Assembly: GCA_019038695.1 (NCBI GenBank)
Contig: JAHOYZ010000015.1
Coordinates: 1-64,000, forward strand
From: Candidatus Zixiibacteriota bacterium
GTDB lineage: Bacteria; Zixibacteria; MSB-5A5; GN15; FEB-12
Direction: 5' to 3'
Length of the DNA: 64,000 nucleotides
Part shown: in pieces, positions 44,317-51,070 of the stretch
Numbering within the stretch: position 1 is the stretch's first letter
How the letters are laid out: every line of letters starts with the position of its first letter
The notes under the pieces: model-generated
What the model was told of the DNA's origin: nothing
Seen by the model: only the letters and a program-made list of their open reading frames with translations
Databases searched by the model: none
Position numbers and translations under genes: made by a program

Positions 44317-45369
44317 TCAGCGAGGATTTATTGCTTGTCCACTATTCGGATCAAACAGGAGAGCTTCTTCCCATTCGAGATTCAGTCTGACTTTTGATCC
44401 TACCTGAAGTGGTTCATCGATCTTGGAAACGGTCAACCGACAGTCGGCCAGCTCGATCGTAACAATATGTTGATCCCCAAGGTACTCCGATTCGATTACC
44501 GTCGCCAGATGTTCTCCTCCGTCCTTCACATTAATAAGATCAGGTCGGATTCCTACCAGCACCTCCGATTGAGTAACCGGCATCGGCAACTTTATTAGTT
44601 CGATTCCAAACGGAGCCAGAACAGCGCCATCGACCCGCGCTCGCACGATATTGATCCGTGGAAAGCCGAGAACGGTTGCCACAAAGACATTGATCGGTCG
44701 ATTGTAAAGTGTCTCGGGACTACCGATCTGCAATAGTTCTCCGTCTTTGAGAACAGCAATCCGGTCGGCCATAGTGAGTGCTTCGGCCTGATCGTGTGTG
44801 ACATGGATAGTGGTCGTCTTGAGATTTTTCTGAAGGCTGACTATTTCCCGGCGCATTCGACCACGAAGATCGGCATCCAGATTGGACAGGGGTTCATCGA
44901 GCATGAACAGGTCCGGCTGTCGAATAATGGCACGCCCCAGAGCAACTCGTTGGCGCTGACCACCTGATAACTCATTTGGTCGCACTTTCAGTTTATCCAA
45001 CATACCCAGCAGTTCCGCAATTTCCCGTACTTTCTGTTCTATCTCAGCGCGTTTGAGGCCGGCAATCTTCAGCGGGAAAGCCAGATTCTTCTCGACTGTC
45101 ATGTGTGGATATAGACAGTAATTTTGAAACACCATCGCTACCCCACGATCGCGAGGTTGTAGTTGGTCAATACGTTTGTCACCTACATAGATCGCCCCGC
45201 GATCAAGTTCCTCAAGCCCGGCTATCAGGCGCAGCAAAGTCGATTTGCCACACCCCGAAGGACCGAGTACTACCAATAACTCTCCCTCCTCCAACGATAG
45301 AGATACATCATGGAGCACTTCCACGTCGCCAAATTTCTTAGATACATTTTCTAATCTGAGCCCAGGCAT
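44317..45369 (-). CDS. ABC transporter ATP-binding protein, MalK/UgpC type
   Basis: A 350-residue ABC ATPase with Walker A GPSGCGKSTLLRLIAGLEE (~35-53), Q-loop VFQNYCLYPHMTV, signature NELSGGQRQRVALGRA, Walker B DLFMLDEPLSNLDADLR and switch HVTHDQAEAL. The C-terminal ~120 residues form a TOBE-type regulatory domain (VLVGIRPDLINV, then EYLGDQHIVTIEL), which marks the carbohydrate or glycerol-phosphate importer group. No permease or binding protein lies nearby, so it probably serves transporters encoded elsewhere. Its ATG directly follows the recF stop without a gap, so it is in the dnaA-dnaN-recF transcription unit. Confidence 0.9.
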   Translation of the reverse strand: MPGLRLENVSKKFGDVEVLHDVSLSLEEGELLVVLGPSGCGKSTLLRLIAGLEELDRGAIYVGDKRIDQLQPRDRGVAMVFQNYCLYPHMTVEKNLAFPLKIAGLKRAEIEQKVREIAELLGMLDKLKVRPNELSGGQRQRVALGRAIIRQPDLFMLDEPLSNLDADLRGRMRREIVSLQKNLKTTTIHVTHDQAEALTMADRIAVLKDGELLQIGSPETLYNRPINVFVATVLGFPRINIVRARVDGAVLAPFGIELIKLPMPVTQSEVLVGIRPDLINVKDGGEHLATVIESEYLGDQHIVTIELADCRLTVSKIDEPLQVGSKVRLNLEWEEALLFDPNSGQAINPR

Positions 45370-46464
45370 CTACCCCATCTCCACTATTTCGCCGTTCCGT
45401 AATTGGAACCGAGTGCCTTGTCCTCGAATTGCTTCCGGCGGATCCACTGCGGTGGTAAGAAAAAGCTGTCCAAAATCCGTTAATAGCTCCACCAGGGCAT
45501 TTGTTCGATCCGAGTCAAGCTCGCTGAAGATCTCATCCAACAGAAGTACGGGAACGTCCTGTCTTTTCTGCCGCAGTAGATGATACACTGCTAGTTTCAT
45601 GGCTATCGCCGCCGTGCGTGACTCCCCCTGCGAGGCATGAGTGCGGGCCGGTTGGTCAGCAATTGTCACGTATAGATCATCACGGTGCGGCCCCACCATA
45701 GCAGCTCTCATAATAGTCTCACGCTCGCGGTACTCCTGGAGCCGTGATTCAAAGCGGTTCGATAACTCGTTAGTCTCCATTTCTTCAGGCTGCTTCCCTC
45801 CACAGATCGAAGATCGGTATTCAAGCTTCAGTAGTCCGCCACTCGCTATTCGGCTGTAGTAATCGGCTGTCATTTCATCCATTGTACGCAAAAACTGATT
45901 GCGGGTCTGGGTAATAACCGCTCCTAACGGCACCAGCAGGACATTGAATGGGCCGGGGTCCTGTTCTTTTCTCAGGGCTGCGTTCTTTTGAGCCAGGACT
46001 CGCTGATAGTCAATAAGTCGCGCCAGGTATTCTCGGGAAAGTTGTGAAAGGTAGGTATCTAAAAATGTCCGTCGCACACTCGGAGAACCAGTGATAATCG
46101 TTCCGTCTTCTGGTCCGGCTGAGACCACGCAGTGTTTACCAAACAAGTCTGATACTCGCGCGGATGCGTTATTGATCGTGATCTTCTTCCCCGTACCCCG
46201 TTGATAGGCTACACTACAGCGATGGGTATCTTCCTCGCGCCGGATAGAGCCCTCTACACGGTAAACATCACTTCGTGTAGATATCATAACTGCATCCTGA
46301 GCGCTGCGGTGTGATCGCCCCAGACAAAGCAGGAATATACTCTCAAGAAGATTGGTCTTGCCGGATCCGTTCTGGCCGTACAGAACGTTGATACCGACAT
46401 CGGGCTGTAGCTTAAGGGAAGAGAAGTTTCTAAACGTGGTTAGTTTCGACGATTCAATAATCAT
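45370..46464 (-). CDS. recF: DNA replication and repair protein RecF
   Basis: A 364-residue SMC-like ATPase that loads RecA at gaps with RecO and RecR. Signatures are TTFRNFSSLKL, the Walker A INVLYGQNGSGKTNLLESI (~26-44), the RecF loop DLFGKHCVVSAGPED...SPSVRRTFLD, the signature HASQGESRTAAIAMKLA and Walker B VLLLDEIFSELD. It lies 115 bases after dnaN in the conserved dnaA-dnaN-recF order, and its stop abuts the ABC ATPase start. ATG 46464 has no clear ribosome site. Confidence 0.95.
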   Translation of the reverse strand: MIIESSKLTTFRNFSSLKLQPDVGINVLYGQNGSGKTNLLESIFLLCLGRSHRSAQDAVMISTRSDVYRVEGSIRREEDTHRCSVAYQRGTGKKITINNASARVSDLFGKHCVVSAGPEDGTIITGSPSVRRTFLDTYLSQLSREYLARLIDYQRVLAQKNAALRKEQDPGPFNVLLVPLGAVITQTRNQFLRTMDEMTADYYSRIASGGLLKLEYRSSICGGKQPEEMETNELSNRFESRLQEYRERETIMRAAMVGPHRDDLYVTIADQPARTHASQGESRTAAIAMKLAVYHLLRQKRQDVPVLLLDEIFSELDSDRTNALVELLTDFGQLFLTTAVDPPEAIRGQGTRFQLRNGEIVEMG

Positions 46465-46579
46465 AGATTGGTGTGTAAAAAGTGGCAGATTGTTACATCA
46501 GCCATAAATATCCAATCCATAGTCATGCTGTTTGGCGATTGAATAATGTAGCCACTGTCATTGCTTGTTCAACAACTCG

Positions 46580-47692
46580 CTAGTCCGCCAATCGCAACGG
46601 CATCACGAGGCAGAGATAGTTCTCTTTCGTCACTTCAGTATTATAAACCAAACCAGCCGATACGGCTGAGGATAGCTCAAAGACAACATCGCTACTATCA
46701 ATCTTCCCCAGCACTTCGATTATGTAATTGGCGTTGTATCCAAGCTCAACAGCTTCACCATTATAATCACACTCCAACGTTTCCTTGCCCTCACCTCCCA
46801 CGTCAGCATTAGTTGTTGAGAGTGTGAGCGTGTTGTTCTTGATACTGAATTTTACCTGGTGCGTCAGGGTGTTGGATAGTATCGAGACCCGCCGAACCGC
46901 CGAAGCCAGCTCGTCGCGAGCAATCACCATCTTCTTATCATTGTCTAAAGGAATGACTTGCTCAAAATTAGGATAAGGCCCTTCCAATAACCGTGAGGTT
47001 AGAATCATATCGCCAAGATTAAAGATTATATTATTCTCACCGAAGACAATACCAAGTTCCCGAGAATCATCACCAATAAGCTTTGGAATTAGATTAAGAA
47101 CTTTTGGAGGGATAATGACATCGTCATACATCCCTTTTAATTTGGTATTAGCTGTGGACATTTTAGCCAGGCGGTGACCGTCAGTGGCTACCATCTGCAT
47201 CCGATCCCCTTTTGTCTGCCAAAGTATACCATTTAGGGCTGGACGAGTTTCATCATCAGAGCAGGCAAATGTTGTCTTTCGAACCATAGCCGCGAAATCA
47301 GCGGCATTGATGCCAATTTCTTTCTTTGTATTGATCGCAGGAAGTTTCGGAAAATCCTCAGGTGGGACAGTGGCTATCTTGTAAGACCCATTCGGAACTT
47401 TCAGTTCAATGCGCTGGCCACTCGATTCTACTGTAATCTCAGACTCCGGCAACTCTCGGATTATCTCAAAGAGTATTTTTGCTGGTAACGCAATTGAACC
47501 CTTCTTGGTAACCTTGGCATCCATTGTGGCGGTAATTGAGATATCGAGGTCAGTAGCTGATATCTTCAGTTTGTTATCAAGTGCTTCAATCAGAATATTC
47601 GTTAGAATAGGTAGAGTTGATTTGGCTGGTACTACCTGGAGAATGTTCTGCAGGTAATTTCCGAGTCTTGACTTTGGTAAAGTGAATTTCAT
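46580..47692 (-). CDS. dnaN: DNA polymerase III beta sliding clamp
   Basis: A 370-residue ring-forming clamp (three repeated domains) that tethers polymerase III to DNA. The N-terminus MKFTLPKSRLGNYLQNILQVVPAKSTLPIL and the C-terminal NYLCLVMPLRL are typical. ATG 47692 is chosen by family length and the usual MKF opening. An upstream GTG at 47722 with GAAGG close by would add ten residues (METKAQENAQ) and cannot be ruled out. It is the second gene of the dnaA group, 286 bases after dnaA; that gap contains DnaA boxes. Confidence 0.95.
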   Translation of the reverse strand: MKFTLPKSRLGNYLQNILQVVPAKSTLPILTNILIEALDNKLKISATDLDISITATMDAKVTKKGSIALPAKILFEIIRELPESEITVESSGQRIELKVPNGSYKIATVPPEDFPKLPAINTKKEIGINAADFAAMVRKTTFACSDDETRPALNGILWQTKGDRMQMVATDGHRLAKMSTANTKLKGMYDDVIIPPKVLNLIPKLIGDDSRELGIVFGENNIIFNLGDMILTSRLLEGPYPNFEQVIPLDNDKKMVIARDELASAVRRVSILSNTLTHQVKFSIKNNTLTLSTTNADVGGEGKETLECDYNGEAVELGYNANYIIEVLGKIDSSDVVFELSSAVSAGLVYNTEVTKENYLCLVMPLRLAD

Positions 47693-47978
47693 CTGTGCGT
47701 TCTCTTGTGCTTTAGTTTCCACACACCTTCTATATTATTCATTCATCTATCTATATAAAAACAGTAATAGTAATCTCTGTTAGGATGTTAACAACAACAC
47801 CTTATTGTCAAATATGGTATAATTATTCATTATCCCGCAATAGTTTAATAGTCTGCAACTGACCCGAAGTTATCCAAATTTTGTCACCAACCAACCAACA
47901 AATATGATAACTTCCCCACACTAACAGCACCTTCCACAAACTCCTATCTATTATCCACAACAATTATCCACCTTAATG
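47693..47978. promoter_or_regulatory. Putative oriC element between dnaA and dnaN
   Basis: An AT-rich gap of 286 bases with a perfect DnaA box TTATCCACA at 47951-47959, a one-mismatch box TTATCCACC at 47964-47972 and a weaker TTATCCAAA at 47870-47878, all on the plus strand. Long A/T runs at 47740-47850 could be the unwinding region. It resembles origins located next to dnaA. Confidence 0.6.
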
Positions 47979-49346
47979 TTAATACAAAAGGGAGGCGGAT
48001 ATTTTGTCAATTTTCTCTCTCAGGCTGGGGTCAGCCGACATCTTTTTTGAGATAATATCACAAGCATGAATCACTGTAGAATGATCGCGGCCTCCAAAGG
48101 CGGCTCCAATCAATTTAAGCGAATTACTGGTCAGTGAACGCGATAAATACATTGCCACATGTCGGGCTATAACCACATCAGAAGTTTTCTTTTTCGCTTT
48201 CATGAGTTCGGGATCAAGCCCGAAGATCTCTGCTGATTTCCTTTGAATAGCCTCAATATCAACCTCTTTTTTCTGAGAAACCAGCATATCACTCAATACT
48301 CGCTTGGTTAACTCAAGATCGGGAGGCTCATTTTTCAATGAAGCATAAGCCAGCAATCTAATAAGAGCACCCTCAAGTTCACGAATGTTTGTAGAAATCT
48401 TGTCGGCTATATACCTCACCGCGTTATCCGGAAGAGTGACGCCATCGGATTCGAGCTTTTTGTACAGAATAGCGGTTCTGTTTTCGAGATCGGGTGCCTG
48501 TAGATCAGTTACCAATCCCCAGGAGAATCGCGACAGCAGCCGCTCCTCTAACCCCTTAATATCCCGCGGAGGACGATCAGATGAAAGAATGATCTGTTTT
48601 CCCTGGTGATGCAGAGTGTTGAAAGTATGAAAAAACTGTTCCTGAGTCGATTCCTTGCCGGTAAAGAACTGGATATCATCGATAATCAGAACATCGACAT
48701 CACGGTACGCCTTTGTAAAAGCCGAGATAGAGCGATCTGAAATGGAAGCAATGAAATCTGATGTGAACTTCTCGGAAGTGGCGTACATTACCCGTCGCGA
48801 TGAAAAGGTATCAATGATTGTATTGCCAATCGCCTGCACGATGTGGGTTTTCCCAAGACCGGTCCCGCCATAAATATAGAGTGGATTATACTTGGTAAGA
48901 CCAGGTGCTTCTGCAACAGCCATAGCTGCAGCGCAGGCGAAATTGTTGAAATCGCCCACAACCAGGGAATCGAAATCGTATTTCCGGTTGAGATTGTGCC
49001 GATGCGTCTGGCTTGGTTGGAGAGTCTTGACGGCTCTCTGGTTGGAGAAATCAAGATCGGTCTGTTTGATATCTGCAGTGCCGATTTCCGAAATAACGTA
49101 CACGACGTCGTATTCGTGTCCAAGCACTTCCCGAAAGGCTTCATTGATAACGTCGGAGAAATGCCCTTTGACCCAGTCCGCAACGAACTGGTTTGGTACG
49201 GTTAATCTAAACTCGCTATTTCCATTGGTCTCACCACGGATCGACTTCATCCATGTGTTGAATGACTGTTCCTTCACACGTCGAGAAATGTAGTGAAGGC
49301 AGTCCTGCCATTGCTGTGAGTTCCTCACAGGCTCCTGTTGAATCAT
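47979..49346 (-). CDS. dnaA: Chromosomal replication initiator DnaA
   Basis: A 455-residue AAA+ initiator. Domain I begins with the W...L region (QWQDCLHYISRRVKEQSFNTW). Domain III carries Walker A YIYGGTGLGKTHIVQAIGN (~155-173), Walker B VDVLIIDDIQFFTGKE and sensor LSSDRPP. Domain IV, the DNA-binding part, has VIARHVAMYLSRSLTSNSLK and the signature FGGRDHSTVIHACDII. ATG 49346 follows GAGGGGG. DnaA boxes lie both upstream and downstream of the gene, so it is likely autoregulated. Confidence 0.97.
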   Translation of the reverse strand: MIQQEPVRNSQQWQDCLHYISRRVKEQSFNTWMKSIRGETNGNSEFRLTVPNQFVADWVKGHFSDVINEAFREVLGHEYDVVYVISEIGTADIKQTDLDFSNQRAVKTLQPSQTHRHNLNRKYDFDSLVVGDFNNFACAAAMAVAEAPGLTKYNPLYIYGGTGLGKTHIVQAIGNTIIDTFSSRRVMYATSEKFTSDFIASISDRSISAFTKAYRDVDVLIIDDIQFFTGKESTQEQFFHTFNTLHHQGKQIILSSDRPPRDIKGLEERLLSRFSWGLVTDLQAPDLENRTAILYKKLESDGVTLPDNAVRYIADKISTNIRELEGALIRLLAYASLKNEPPDLELTKRVLSDMLVSQKKEVDIEAIQRKSAEIFGLDPELMKAKKKTSDVVIARHVAMYLSRSLTSNSLKLIGAAFGGRDHSTVIHACDIISKKMSADPSLREKIDKISASLLY

Positions 49347-49752
49347 ACTGATCCCCCTCAGTTATTCACAGTCTATGGTTATCAGAGTCTGTTCTACCTC
49401 AGGCATTTGGGTATTCCATATGAACCCGGACGCAGTGTTATCAACAATTTTATCAACACTCTTCGAATGTCCTGAGGTACTATAAACCGGGCTTGGGTAA
49501 CAACTTTGCATACTACTACTCTGAAGCTACCCACATTTTGTTAACACTTTGTAGTCTTACTGCTCTCATGTTAATAGAAAAGGAATTTTGACCTCGTCGT
49601 CAAGCACGCTGGTGTATTAATAACAAAGATATCTGAACTGCTTGTTTGGTGGTCTCTTATGGGGTTACTGCAGACTCTCCATTGGCGGTACATTATGATA
49701 GTGCACCGCCAATGGAAAACTCTACAATGCGAAGCCGTATAATGTCAGACGT
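49347..49752. promoter_or_regulatory. dnaA upstream region with DnaA-box-like sites, 406 bases
   Basis: The gap between mrp and dnaA contains TTATTCACA (49362-49370, matches the TTATNCACA consensus) and two TTATCAACA sites (49438-49446 and 49450-49458), all on the plus strand and upstream of dnaA. They may form a second origin cluster or an autoregulatory site. Farther on is a perfect 12-bp inverted repeat (49678-49716). Confidence 0.5.
49678..49716. repeat. 12-bp perfect inverted repeat between mrp and dnaA
   Basis: TCCATTGGCGGT (49678-49689) pairs with ACCGCCAATGGA (49705-49716) around a 15-base loop. No T-run follows on the minus strand, so it is not a standard terminator. It lies 37 bases after the mrp stop. 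Confidence 0.7.
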
Positions 49753-50820
49753 TTATCGGCCATCCATAGCGGCAATCTGCTCAGCTATAGATTCGAAAAG
49801 TGATACTTCAGAGGAATCACCTTCCAGGGCTACCGGATTGCCGTTATCGCATCCTTCACGGATTGATTTCCTGAGCGGGATTTCTGCCAGGAGGGGAACT
49901 CCCAATCGATTCGCCAGCTGTTTACCGCCATCTTTTCCGAAGATGTAATCGCGACCACCATCAGTCTCGTAGTAGGCCATATTCTCAACAACGCCAATCA
50001 CTTTCAGCTTGGTGCGGGTGGCTAGCTTAGCTACTCGTCCAGCCACATGTGTAGCCGTATCCTGCGGTGTGGTTACTACCAGCAGTTCGGCTGAGGGTAC
50101 AGCCTGGGCGATAGTAAGAGTCACATCACCGGTACCGGGGGGCAGATCCAGGAAGAGATAGTCCAGTTCATCCCAGATCACATCGGTCAGGAATTGAGTG
50201 ATCGCCTTGTGAAGCAAAGGACCCCGCCAGATGACCGGTTCGTCTTCATCGACAAAGAAACCCATCGAAACTACTTGCAGGTTATCACCCCGACGAAGAG
50301 GGACTATATTGTTGTCTATTGCCGTAGGAGTACCCATGACGCCGAGCATACGCGGAATAGAAAAGCCATAAACATCGGCATCCAGAATGCCAACCTTCAA
50401 TCCCTTGCGAGCCATAGCCGCTGCGAGGTTGGCCGCGACGGTGGATTTCCCTACGCCGCCTTTTCCGGATGAAACCGCGATAAAACGTTTGGCAAATTTT
50501 TCAATTGTTGGACCACTCCCGCCAGAAGCGGTTAATTTACCACCGAGCTTCTGACGGAGTTCCTCGCGTTGTTTGGGTCCCATCGAATCAAACTCGACCT
50601 TGACCTTTTTCACGCCCTCCAGCGCGCCAACGCCGTTTTCGATGTCATCGCTGATTTTCCTTTTCATGGGACAACCGGGAATGGTCAGGAGGACACCGAC
50701 CGTCACGATGTCGCCTTCGATTGTGACATAGTCTATCATATCCAATTCGGTCAGAGGGCGACGGAGTTCGGGGTCGTCAATACCACCGAGAACCTTGAGA
50801 ACATCTTCTTTAGTGGGCAT
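49753..50820 (-). CDS. Mrp/ApbC-type iron-sulfur carrier ATPase
   Basis: A 355-residue protein. The first ~90 residues form an MIP18/DUF59-type domain (TKEDVLKVLGGIDDPELRRP, then LLTIPGCPMK). The rest is a deviant-Walker P-loop ATPase: AVSSGKGGVGKSTVAANLA (~115-133), ILDADVYGFSIPRMLG, DYLFLDLPPGTGDVTLTIAQ. Mrp/ApbC proteins deliver Fe-S clusters. The CxxC that normally follows ENMSYF and binds a bridging cluster is absent here (VVENMAYYETDGGRDYIFG). Some families lack it, so the mode of cluster binding is uncertain. ATG 50820 follows AAGGA. It precedes dnaA on the same strand. Confidence 0.9.
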   Translation of the reverse strand: MPTKEDVLKVLGGIDDPELRRPLTELDMIDYVTIEGDIVTVGVLLTIPGCPMKRKISDDIENGVGALEGVKKVKVEFDSMGPKQREELRQKLGGKLTASGGSGPTIEKFAKRFIAVSSGKGGVGKSTVAANLAAAMARKGLKVGILDADVYGFSIPRMLGVMGTPTAIDNNIVPLRRGDNLQVVSMGFFVDEDEPVIWRGPLLHKAITQFLTDVIWDELDYLFLDLPPGTGDVTLTIAQAVPSAELLVVTTPQDTATHVAGRVAKLATRTKLKVIGVVENMAYYETDGGRDYIFGKDGGKQLANRLGVPLLAEIPLRKSIREGCDNGNPVALEGDSSEVSLFESIAEQIAAMDGR

Positions 50821-51070
50821 CGCTTTGCTTTCCTTCTACACTGTTCCGAAGCCGGAACCGGTTTTTTTCTTTGGGCCAATATATGCCACGATCCATGTAG
50901 GTAGAAGAACAATTTACAGCGGCAGAGGTTCCATTTGAGAATTTAGTACCAGCGCGTTGTTATGGAGTCAGACGGGAGCCAATCTCCCCAACTTTTCCCT
51001 TTACAGGTGCCGGGGGCACCCCTTTCTTTGGAAAACGTTCAATATCATTCAACCTTCCAAGGAGGTCCCT

